Shown here piece by piece: positions 1 through 6,661 of a DNA stretch of 14,036 nucleotides (its first letter is position 1; the number at the start of each line of letters is the position of its first letter). Position numbers and translations under genes: made by a program. This DNA comes from an uncultured Oscillospiraceae bacterium (GTDB taxonomy: Bacteria; Bacillota; Clostridia; Oscillospirales; Acutalibacteraceae): NCBI GenBank assembly GCA_900540295.1, contig UQFM01000047.1, positions 1-14,036 on the forward strand. Direction: 5' to 3'. Under the pieces are notes generated by a model. It was given only the letters and a program-made list of their open reading frames with translations, was not told where the DNA came from and did not search any database.

Positions 1-27
1 GGGCTCGGAGATGTGTATAAGAGACAG
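1..27. other. Nextera/Tn5 sequencing adapter remnant (artefact)
   Basis: The first 27 bases end in AGATGTGTATAAGAGACAG, the 19-bp Tn5 mosaic end used in Illumina Nextera libraries. They begin with GGGCTCGG, which matches the read-2 side of that adapter. This is library sequence left at the contig edge and should be trimmed. Genomic sequence starts at about base 28. Confidence 0.97.
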
Positions 28-194
28 ATATATAGGTAATATTTAAATGCGTATTTCGGAGGAAACGGCTTTGGTATATTTGAAAATCCACGGCGCAAAA
101 TTGTCCATGCCTTGCCGCGCAGACGCAGGTCTTTGCGGAATTTCCGAAACGCAGTGCGCAAAAAATCAAATTGCGGGAAACAAATCTGTTATAT
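28..194 (+). promoter_or_regulatory. Untranslated leader upstream of the pur operon
   Basis: No convincing gene lies here. The stretch can form a long-range pairing: TGCG (48-51) with CGCA (150-153), then after a two-base bulge TTTCGGA (54-60) with TCCGAAA (143-149). TTTGCG (132-137) can instead pair with CGCAAA (157-162). It lies just before an intrinsic terminator and about 120 bp before purE, so it may be a structured regulatory leader. It does not match the purine riboswitch core that I know. No good -35/-10 pair is visible, and the true 5' part may be missing beyond the contig edge. Confidence 0.35.
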
Positions 195-226
195 ACGGCG
201 TAGTGTAACCTACGCCGTTTTGTATT
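195..226 (+). terminator. Intrinsic terminator or attenuator before purE
   Basis: ACGGCGTAG (195-203) pairs perfectly with CTACGCCGT (210-218) around a 6-base loop, and is followed by TTTTGTATTTT. This is a textbook rho-independent terminator. The 45 bases between it and purE contain no recognisable promoter, so purE transcription probably reads through it. That makes an attenuator more likely than the end of an off-window upstream gene, although the latter is still possible. A copy of the 5' arm core, ACGGCG, lies at 90-95 and could pair with the 3' arm as an alternative structure. Confidence 0.75.
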
Positions 227-271
227 TTAAAAGCGCCCTTTGCGGCGGCAAAAGTATGAGAGGTAAAAAAT

Positions 272-763
272 ATGAAAAAAGTTGCCATTATTATGGGCTC
301 TGACAGCGACCTGCCCATCGCCGAAAAAGCGGCGGCACAGCTTCGCGAATTGGATATTCCCTTTGAAGTGCACGTCATGTCCGCGCACCGCACCCCCGAC
401 GAAGCGTGCAATTTTGCAAAAAATGCAAAAGACAACGGTTTCGGCGTGCTGATTTCCATTGCAGGCATGGCGGCGCACTTGGGCGGCGTGCTTGCGGCAA
501 ACACCACCCTGCCGATTATCGGCGTTCCCGGTAAATCCTCTTTTGAGGGCTTGGACGCATTGCTTGCCACCGTACAGATGCCCTCGGGTATTCCCGTGGC
601 AACCGTTGCGGTAAACGGTTCGAAAAACGCGGCGATTCTTGCGGCGCAGATGCTCGCTTTGGGCGATGCGGATTTAGATGCAAAGCTTGTCGCGATGCGT
701 GAAGCAATGGCGGACGAGGTGCGCGCAAAGGACGCGAATATCTCGGCGCAGTTTGCAGAATAA
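272..763 (+). CDS. purE: PurE, N5-carboxyaminoimidazole ribonucleotide mutase
   Basis: PurE makes CAIR, the sixth step of IMP synthesis; class I enzymes rearrange N5-CAIR, class II enzymes carboxylate AIR directly. The 163-residue length is typical of the single-domain bacterial enzyme. Visible motifs are MGSDSDLP (residues 8-15), SAHRTP (37-42, with the active-site His at 39) and GMAAHLGG (65-72). The SAHRTP form is what I associate with class I; class II members usually carry a Lys after the His. GAGAGG at 258-263 sits 8 bases before the ATG and supports this start. It is the first gene of the pur operon, 51 bp ahead of purC. No purK, the usual class I partner, is in the window. Confidence 0.95.
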   Translation: MKKVAIIMGSDSDLPIAEKAAAQLRELDIPFEVHVMSAHRTPDEACNFAKNAKDNGFGVLISIAGMAAHLGGVLAANTTLPIIGVPGKSSFEGLDALLATVQMPSGIPVATVAVNGSKNAAILAAQMLALGDADLDAKLVAMREAMADEVRAKDANISAQFAE

Positions 764-814
764 AATTTGTAAATTCTTTATTATTCATAATAGAAAGCAA
801 AAGGAGATAACATC

Positions 815-1525
815 ATGGAAAAATTGGAACAGCTTTATGAAGGCAAAGCAAAAAAGGTATTTAAAACCGCCGACCCTGAGCTTTTAATCGTCGATTACAA
901 GGACGATGCAACCGCATTCAACGGCGAGAAAAAAGGCACGATTATGGGTAAAGGCGTTGTCAATAACCGTATGACAAACCACGTATTCGCACAGCTGGAA
1001 AAAGCGGGCGTGCCCACCCATTTGGTGGAAGAGCTTTCCGACCGCGAAACCTTGGTAAAAAAGGTTTCCATTGTTCCGCTTGAGGTAATTGTCCGCAATG
1101 TGGCGGCAGGCAGTTTCTCGAAGCGTATGGGTGTCGCGGAAGGCACACAGCTGCTCTGCCCGATTTTGGAATTCAGCTATAAAAACGATGACCTCGGCGA
1201 CCCGTTTATCAATGACGATTATGCATTGGCACTCGGTCTTGCAACCGAGGAGGAAATCGCAACCATTAAAGCCTACACCCGCAAGGTCAACGAGTTCTTA
1301 AAAGAATACTTCCTCGCGGCAGGCATGAAGCTTATCGACTTTAAAATCGAATTCGGCAAGACCTCGGACGGTACAATTATTCTCGCGGACGAAATTTCGC
1401 CCGATACCTGCCGTTTATGGGATGTAAACACCAACGAAAAGCTCGACAAAGACCGTTTCAGAAGAGATATGGGCAATGTCGAGGAAGCTTATAACGAAGT
1501 ATTTAAGCGTCTGGGCTTGGCATAA
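815..1525 (+). CDS. purC: PurC, SAICAR synthetase
   Basis: PurC joins CAIR and aspartate with ATP to give SAICAR in the cytoplasm. The 236 residues match the usual bacterial length. Family motifs run in order: YEGKAKKV (8-15) of the nucleotide-binding region, KDDATAFNGEKK, PLEVIVRNVAAGSF, LIDFKIEFG and the near C-terminal LADEISPDTCRLWD. AAGGAG at 801-806 lies 8 bases before the ATG and fixes the start. The preceding 51-bp gap is AT-rich without a convincing terminator. purF follows after 47 bp. PurE and PurC catalyse consecutive steps, so their adjacency is expected. The product needs PurB (adenylosuccinate lyase) next, which is not encoded here. Confidence 0.97.
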   Translation: MEKLEQLYEGKAKKVFKTADPELLIVDYKDDATAFNGEKKGTIMGKGVVNNRMTNHVFAQLEKAGVPTHLVEELSDRETLVKKVSIVPLEVIVRNVAAGSFSKRMGVAEGTQLLCPILEFSYKNDDLGDPFINDDYALALGLATEEEIATIKAYTRKVNEFLKEYFLAAGMKLIDFKIEFGKTSDGTIILADEISPDTCRLWDVNTNEKLDKDRFRRDMGNVEEAYNEVFKRLGLA

Positions 1526-1538
1526 GCTTTCCCCTCTC

Positions 1539-1566
1539 GCCTCTGCACGAACAAAGGAAAAGAGGC
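1539..1566 (+). promoter_or_regulatory. Possible purF ribosome-site sequestering stem
   Basis: GCCTCT (1539-1544) is complementary to AGAGGC (1561-1566), which contains the purF Shine-Dalgarno sequence AGAGG. A 6-bp stem with a 16-base loop could therefore hide the ribosome site of the pathway's committing enzyme. The stem is short and may be chance. Confidence 0.2.
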
Positions 1567-1572
1567 TAAACT

Positions 1573-3012
1573 ATGTTTGACAGTATCCACGAGGAGTGCG
1601 GTGTATTCGGCATTTACAGCGAACAGCCGACGGACGTTGCCGTCAGCGCCTATTATGCACTGTACGCTTTACAGCACCGCGGGCAGGAAAGCTGCGGCAT
1701 CGCCGTAAACGATGACGGCGTCATTACCTGCCACAAAAATGCGGGGCTTGTAAACGAGGTTTTTAAACAGGAAGATTTGGACGCGCTGGGTCACGGGCAA
1801 ATGGCGATCGGGCACGTGCGCTACGGCACAACGGGCGCGGGCGGGATTGCCAATGCACAGCCGATGGTTGTCAACCACATCAAAGGCAGTATGGCGCTTG
1901 CGCACAACGGCAATCTTACAAACGCCGCAGAACTGCGCCGCGCGCTGGAAATGAACGGCTCGATTTTCCACTCGACCAGTGATACGGAAGTCATTTCCTA
2001 CATCATCACCAAAGAGCGCATTGCCGCACCGTCCATTGAAGCGGCGGTCTTTTCGGCAATGTACCGTTTAAAAGGCGCGTACTCCCTCATCATTATGTCC
2101 CCCTCAAAGCTGATTGCGGCGCGTGACCCGCAGGGCTTTCGCCCTTTGTGCATCGGCAAAAAGGACGGGCAAATCCTGTTTGCATCGGAAACCTGCGCGC
2201 TCCATACCTTGGGTGCGGAATATGTGCGTGATGTGCGTCCGGGTGAAATCGTCGTGGCGGACAGGCACGGTATGCGCTCCATAGAGGGACACTGCACAGA
2301 TGCAAAAAAATCGCTTTGCGTGTTTGAATACATCTATTTTGCGCGTCCCGACTCCGAAATTGAGGGATGTTCCGTACATCTCGCCCGTAAAAAGGCAGGG
2401 GCCTTCTTGGCACAACAGCATCCCGTCGAGGCGGATGTGGTCATCGGCGTACCCGATTCGGGAATAGACGCGGCAATCGGGTATGCGGAAGCATCGGGTA
2501 TTCCCTACGGACTCGGATTCATCAAAAACAAATATATCGGACGTTCCTTTATTCAGCCGACACAGGCACAGCGCGAAAGCGACGTGCGCATCAAGCTAAA
2601 CGCCGTTCCTTCCACCGTAAAGGGGAAGCGCGTGATTATGATTGACGATTCTATCGTGCGCGGCACCACCTCTGCACGCATCGTCAAACAGCTTCGCGAC
2701 GCAGGCGCAAAAGAAGTCCACGTCCGCGTTTCCGCGCCGCCGTTTCGGCATCCGTGCTATTTCGGCGTGGATATTGATTCTGCGGACAACTTAATCGCAA
2801 ACCACCATTCTTTAGACGAAATCTGTGAAATTATCGGCGCGGATTCCTTGGGCTATTTGAGTTTAGACAGTGTTCGGCACTTGGCGGACGGCTGTCCCTT
2901 GGATTTCTGCACAGCGTGCTTTGACGGCGACTACCCCGTCGAACCGCCGAAAGAAAACGCAAAATCAAAATTTGAAACCAAAATCAGTGAGAAAAAATCA
3001 GGAGGCGACTAA
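1573..3012 (+). CDS. purF: PurF, glutamine PRPP amidotransferase
   Basis: PurF takes the amide nitrogen of glutamine and PRPP to make 5-phosphoribosylamine, the committing step. The 479 residues contain an N-terminal Ntn glutaminase domain (about 9-235) with the nucleophile Cys at residue 9 after a short propeptide (MFDSIHEE), and a phosphoribosyltransferase domain with the PRPP loop VIMIDDSIVRGTT (354-366). Cys249, Cys395, Cys446 and Cys449 (FCTAC) correspond to the four ligands of the [4Fe-4S] cluster of Bacillus subtilis PurF. This is the processed, oxygen-labile, nucleotide-inhibited type. AGAGG at 1561-1565 sets the start. The gene ends 5 bases before purM, and its last codons contain the AGGAGG used by purM. 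Confidence 0.98.
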   Translation: MFDSIHEECGVFGIYSEQPTDVAVSAYYALYALQHRGQESCGIAVNDDGVITCHKNAGLVNEVFKQEDLDALGHGQMAIGHVRYGTTGAGGIANAQPMVVNHIKGSMALAHNGNLTNAAELRRALEMNGSIFHSTSDTEVISYIITKERIAAPSIEAAVFSAMYRLKGAYSLIIMSPSKLIAARDPQGFRPLCIGKKDGQILFASETCALHTLGAEYVRDVRPGEIVVADRHGMRSIEGHCTDAKKSLCVFEYIYFARPDSEIEGCSVHLARKKAGAFLAQQHPVEADVVIGVPDSGIDAAIGYAEASGIPYGLGFIKNKYIGRSFIQPTQAQRESDVRIKLNAVPSTVKGKRVIMIDDSIVRGTTSARIVKQLRDAGAKEVHVRVSAPPFRHPCYFGVDIDSADNLIANHHSLDEICEIIGADSLGYLSLDSVRHLADGCPLDFCTACFDGDYPVEPPKENAKSKFETKISEKKSGGD

Positions 3013-3017
3013 ACCCT

Positions 3018-4055
3018 ATGGAAAGCAGTTTTTCGGAAAGCTATAAGGCGGCGGGTGTAGATATTACCGCCGGCTACAAATCGGTTGAACTGATGAAACA
3101 GCATATCAAACGCACTTTGAACGACGGATGTGTTTCGGATATTGGCGGTTTCGGCGGTCTGTTCATGCCGAATCTCGCAGGTATGAAAAATCCCGTACTT
3201 GTCAGCGGTACTGACGGCGTCGGCACGAAGCTGAAAATTGCAATGCTTCTCGACAAGCACGATACCATCGGCGTGGACTGTGTGGCAATGTGCGTCAACG
3301 ACGTCATTTGCTGCGGCGCAAAGCCGTTGTTTTTCCTCGATTATATTGCCTGCGGCAAAAACATTCCCGAAAAAATTGCGGAAATCGTTGCGGGCGTGGC
3401 AGAAGGCTGTGTACAGGCAGACTGCGCACTCATCGGCGGTGAGACCGCTGAGCATCCGGGTATGATGGCGGATGACGACTACGACCTCGCCGGCTTCACT
3501 GTCGGTGTAGTTGACCGCGATAAAGTTTTTGACAACAAAACGGTTAAGAGCGGCGACGCAATTATTGCACTCCCCTCTACGGGTGTACATTCCAACGGAT
3601 TCTCGCTTGTCCGCAAAGTATTTGACGTAGAGAACAAGGATATCAACGTATATTCCGAAGAACTCGGCAAAACCGTGGGCGAAGCGCTTTTGACCCCGAC
3701 CAAAATCTATGTGAAACCCGTTTTGGCACTTGCAAAAGAAGTCGATATTAAAGCGGTTTCCCATATCACGGGCGGCGGCTTCTATGAAAACATTCCGAGA
3801 AGCATTCCTGCGGGCTTCACTGCAAAAATTGACCGCGCGGCACTTCGCATATTGCCGATTTTTGAGTTACTGCAAAAAACAGGCAATATCCCTGAGCGCG
3901 ATATGTTCAACACCTACAATATGGGCGTCGGTATGAGCTTGGTCGTTTCGGCGGACAAGGCAGACGAAGCACTGCGCATTCTGAAAGCGGAGGGCGAGGA
4001 CGCATACTTAATCGGCGAAATCGCCGCAGGCGACACAGGCGTGGTGATTGCGTAA
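3018..4055 (+). CDS. purM: PurM, AIR synthetase
   Basis: PurM uses ATP to close the imidazole ring of FGAM, giving AIR. The 345 residues are of normal length and carry the family motifs SYKAAGVDI (8-16), the glycine-rich VSGTDGVGTKL (62-72), GAKPLFFLDYIA (100-111), GGETAEHPGMM (140-150), GVHSNGFSLVRK, HITGGGFYENIPR and FNTYNMGVGM. AGGAGG (3000-3005), inside the end of purF, is its ribosome site. The stop codon TAA (4053-4055) shares its last A with the purN ATG, so the two are probably translationally coupled. PurM belongs to the same ATP-grasp-unlike superfamily as the catalytic part of PurL, which is also in this operon. Confidence 0.98.
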   Translation: MESSFSESYKAAGVDITAGYKSVELMKQHIKRTLNDGCVSDIGGFGGLFMPNLAGMKNPVLVSGTDGVGTKLKIAMLLDKHDTIGVDCVAMCVNDVICCGAKPLFFLDYIACGKNIPEKIAEIVAGVAEGCVQADCALIGGETAEHPGMMADDDYDLAGFTVGVVDRDKVFDNKTVKSGDAIIALPSTGVHSNGFSLVRKVFDVENKDINVYSEELGKTVGEALLTPTKIYVKPVLALAKEVDIKAVSHITGGGFYENIPRSIPAGFTAKIDRAALRILPIFELLQKTGNIPERDMFNTYNMGVGMSLVVSADKADEALRILKAEGEDAYLIGEIAAGDTGVVIA

Positions 4056-4681
4056 TGAAAAATATTGTCGTATTGGTTTCGGGCGGCGGCACCAATTTGC
4101 AGGCGCTTATAGACGCCGAGGCGCGCGGGGAAATCCCGAACGGCAAAATCACCTGCGTAATCGCCTCGAATGCGGAAGCCTATGCGCTTACCCGCGCCAA
4201 ACAAAATCATATCAAAACACGCGTGCTGGTGCGCAAGGAATACGCAACGATTCAAAGCTATTCCGCCGCTATGGTCGAGGCACTGCACGAAGAAAACGCG
4301 GACCTTGTGATTTACGCGGGCTTTATGACCATTTTAGATGAACAGGTCACAAATGCGTTCCCGTTTAAAATGATGAACGTGCATCCCGCGCTGATTCCGT
4401 CCTTTTGCGGCAAGGGCTTTTACGGCTTGCACGTACACAAGGAAGCTTTAAAGCGCGGCGTAAAGCTGACGGGCGCAACCGTCCACTTTGTCACGGAGGT
4501 CTGTGACGGCGGTCCGATTATTTTGCAGGCGGCTGTGCCTGTTTTGGAAAACGATACCCCCGAAATTTTACAGCGGCGCGTGATGGAAGAATGCGAATGG
4601 AAGCTTCTGCCCCGTGCGGCGGCGCTGTTCTGCGACGGCAAAATCACCGTGAAAGACGGTATTGTACATATTGATTGTTGA
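4055..4681 (+). CDS. purN: PurN, GAR formyltransferase (folate dependent)
   Basis: PurN transfers the formyl group of 10-formyl-tetrahydrofolate to GAR, giving FGAR. The 208 residues include the phosphate-binding SGGGTNLQAL (9-18), the catalytic segment NVHPALIPSF (108-117, with Asn108 and His110) and the catalytic Asp151 in CDGGPII. These correspond to Asn106, His108 and Asp144 of the E. coli enzyme. The start overlaps the purM stop as TAATG, a classic coupling arrangement. The gene ends 13 bases before purO. No formate-dependent alternative (purT) is present, so this step and the later AICAR formylation both depend on folate. Confidence 0.97.
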   Translation: MKNIVVLVSGGGTNLQALIDAEARGEIPNGKITCVIASNAEAYALTRAKQNHIKTRVLVRKEYATIQSYSAAMVEALHEENADLVIYAGFMTILDEQVTNAFPFKMMNVHPALIPSFCGKGFYGLHVHKEALKRGVKLTGATVHFVTEVCDGGPIILQAAVPVLENDTPEILQRRVMEECEWKLLPRAAALFCDGKITVKDGIVHIDC

Positions 4682-4694
4682 GGAAGTGTTCTAA

Positions 4695-5408
4695 ATGAAA
4701 ACATTGGATTTGAAAACGCTGTTATCCGAAAATGCATATCCCGGGCGCGGCATTGTGCTCGGCAAAAGCCCCGACGGCAAAAACGCCGTTATTGCCTATT
4801 TTATTATGGGCAGAAGCGTGAACTCCCGCAACCGTGTATTTGAAGCCACGGCGGACGGTATCCGCACCAAAGCCTTTGACGAGTCAAAATTAACCGATCC
4901 GCACCTGATTATCTATGCCCCTGTGCGCGTGCTCGGCAACAAAACGATTGTCACAAACGGTGACCAGACCGATACAATTTATGACGGTATGGACAACCAG
5001 CTGACCTTTGAACAGTCCTTACGTTCCCGTGAATATGAAGATGACGAACCGAACTACACCCCCCGCATTTCGGGCATTGTACATTTAGAGAACGATTCCA
5101 TGCACTACGCCATGTCGATTCTCAAATCCGCAGACGGCAATCCCGACAGCGTACACCGCTTCACGTTCGGCTATTCCAACCCCGTAAACGGCGAAGGGCA
5201 TTTCATTCACACCTATATGGGAGACGGCAATCCGCTCCCCTCTTTTGAAGGCGAACCCGAAAAAATCACGGTAGAAAATGACATTGACGCATTCACGGAT
5301 TTGCTTTGGACCAATTTGAACGAGGATAACAAGGTTTCTCTGTTCGTGCGCTACATTGATCTCGAAAACGGCAAGGCGACTGACCGCATTGTGAATAAAA
5401 ATCAATAA
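4695..5408 (+). CDS. purO: PurO-type IMP cyclohydrolase
   Basis: This is predicted to dehydrate FAICAR to IMP, the last step. The 237-residue protein resembles the IMP_cyclohyd family (archaeal PurO and its Firmicutes homologues), not the MGS-like cyclohydrolase domain of PurH. Visible features are an N-terminal YPGRGIVLG (15-23), GRSVNSRNRVF (39-49), NGDQTD (88-93) and no membrane segment or signal peptide. The assignment is supported by context: the next gene encodes the AICAR transformylase domain without its usual cyclohydrolase half, so PurO fills exactly the missing activity. A weak AGGA at 4681-4684 precedes the ATG. Family recall, not alignment, underlies this call. Confidence 0.88.
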   Translation: MKTLDLKTLLSENAYPGRGIVLGKSPDGKNAVIAYFIMGRSVNSRNRVFEATADGIRTKAFDESKLTDPHLIIYAPVRVLGNKTIVTNGDQTDTIYDGMDNQLTFEQSLRSREYEDDEPNYTPRISGIVHLENDSMHYAMSILKSADGNPDSVHRFTFGYSNPVNGEGHFIHTYMGDGNPLPSFEGEPEKITVENDIDAFTDLLWTNLNEDNKVSLFVRYIDLENGKATDRIVNKNQ

Positions 5409-5422
5409 GGGGGAAAAGAAAA

Positions 5423-6598
5423 ATGAAAGAATTGGAATTGAAATACGGCTGTAACCCCAACCAAAAGCCGTCTAAAATTTTTATGCAGGGAGAAAATGAA
5501 CTGCCGATTACGGTTTTAAACGGCAAGCCCGGCTACATCAATTTCTTGGACGCTTTCAACAGCTGGCAGTTGGTCAAAGAACTGAAAGCGGCGTTGGGGC
5601 TTCCCGCGGCGGCTTCTTTCAAGCACGTCAGCCCCGCAGGTGCGGCAGTAGGACTTCCGCTGTCCGACACGCTCAAAAAGATTTACTGGGTAGAGGATTT
5701 GGAGCTTTCTCCCCTCGCCTGCGCGTATGCCAGAGCCAGAGGCGCAGACAGAATGTCCTCATTCGGCGATTGGATTGCGCTTTCCGACGTTTGCGACGTA
5801 CCGACCGCAAAATTGATTGCGCGTGAGGTTTCTGACGGTATTATTGCCCCCGGCTACGAGCCCGAGGCATTGGAAATTCTCAAAGGCAAACGCAAGGGCG
5901 GCTACAATGTTGTGCAAATCGACGCAGACTATATTCCCGCCCCAATCGAGCATAAGGACGTATTCGGTATCACCTTTGAGCAGGGCAGAAACGAGTTGAA
6001 AATCGACGAAAGTTCACTTGAAAATCTCGTTACGGAAAACAAAGCTTTGTCAGACGATGCGAAACGCGACCTCGTCATTGCACTGATTACCCTGAAATAT
6101 ACCCAATCAAACTCCGTTTGCTACGCCAAAGACGGGCAAACCATCGGCGTCGGCGCGGGTCAGCAGTCGAGAATCCACTGCACGCGCCTTGCGGGTAACA
6201 AAGCGGATATTTGGCATCTTCGCCAGCATCCGAAGGTATTGGCGCTCGATTTCATTGACACCATCGCCCGCCCAAACCGCGACAACGCGATTGACGTGTA
6301 TATTTCGGATGAATACGAGGATGTCATCGGCGACGGCGTATGGCAGAACACCTTTAAGACCCGCCCCGAACCGCTGACGCGTGAGGAAAAGAAAGCATGG
6401 CTCGCGGGGTTCAACGATGTTTCTCTGGGTTCGGATGCATTCTTCCCGTTTGACGACAACATTGAGCGCGCGCGCCGCAGCGGCGTTTGCGCCATTGTGC
6501 AGCCCGGCGGCTCGATTCGTGACGACATCGTCATTGACTGCTGTAACAAATACGGCATTGCAATGGCATTCACGGGCATTCGTCTGTTCCACCATTAA
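5423..6598 (+). CDS. purH: Stand-alone AICAR transformylase (C-terminal domain of PurH)
   Basis: This enzyme formylates AICAR with 10-formyl-tetrahydrofolate to FAICAR. The 391 residues begin almost directly with LKYGCNPNQKPS, the start of the AICARFT domain. They contain the Lys67-His68 pair in SFKHVSPAG (equivalent to the catalytic Lys-His of PurH), TLKYTQSNS, GAGQQSRIHCTRLA, SLGSDAFFPFDD and the C-terminal FTGIRLFHH. The roughly 200-residue MGS-like IMP cyclohydrolase domain of ordinary PurH is absent. This is not a truncation by mutation: a GGGGG ribosome site (5409-5413) and an intact start precede it, and purO sits immediately upstream. Such stand-alone proteins have been called PurV in archaeal work. 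Confidence 0.94.
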   Translation: MKELELKYGCNPNQKPSKIFMQGENELPITVLNGKPGYINFLDAFNSWQLVKELKAALGLPAAASFKHVSPAGAAVGLPLSDTLKKIYWVEDLELSPLACAYARARGADRMSSFGDWIALSDVCDVPTAKLIAREVSDGIIAPGYEPEALEILKGKRKGGYNVVQIDADYIPAPIEHKDVFGITFEQGRNELKIDESSLENLVTENKALSDDAKRDLVIALITLKYTQSNSVCYAKDGQTIGVGAGQQSRIHCTRLAGNKADIWHLRQHPKVLALDFIDTIARPNRDNAIDVYISDEYEDVIGDGVWQNTFKTRPEPLTREEKKAWLAGFNDVSLGSDAFFPFDDNIERARRSGVCAIVQPGGSIRDDIVIDCCNKYGIAMAFTGIRLFHH

Positions 6599-6605
6599 GA
6601 ACGAT

Positions 6606-6630
6606 TCCGTCCCCTTTTACAGGGGACGGA
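6606..6630 (+). terminator. Hairpin in the purH-purD gap (weak or partial terminator)
   Basis: TCCGTCCCC (6606-6614) pairs perfectly with GGGGACGGA (6622-6630) around the loop TTTTACA. Only three T residues follow, so it is a poor intrinsic terminator. It may reduce transcription into purD-purL or stabilise the upstream mRNA 3' end. It lies in the largest gap within the operon after purF (63 bp). Confidence 0.5.
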
Positions 6631-6661
6631 TTTGGCATACTATAATAGAAGAGGTACGGTT

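Noticed and set aside
28..194. Classical guanine/adenine riboswitch before purE
   Set aside because: The conserved core loops and the TTTCTACC-type segment I would expect are not present in this stretch; part could be missing beyond the contig edge.
112..303. 63-codon open frame starting at TTG in the leader
   Set aside because: It spans the terminator hairpin and the purE start, lacks a ribosome site and resembles no protein.
3009..3764. 251-codon minus-strand open frame opposite purM
   Set aside because: It is a shadow of the GC-biased third positions of purM and has no plausible start signal or family motif.
6616..6646. TATAAT (6641-6646) as an internal promoter for purD-purL
   Set aside because: The best -35 candidate, TTTACA, is 19 bp away, and transcription would begin inside or after the purD ribosome site, leaving no usable leader.
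6632..6661. In-frame TTG start for purD ten codons upstream of 6662
   Set aside because: The added residues are not family-like, no ribosome site precedes the TTG, and AGAGG is well placed before the ATG at 6662.
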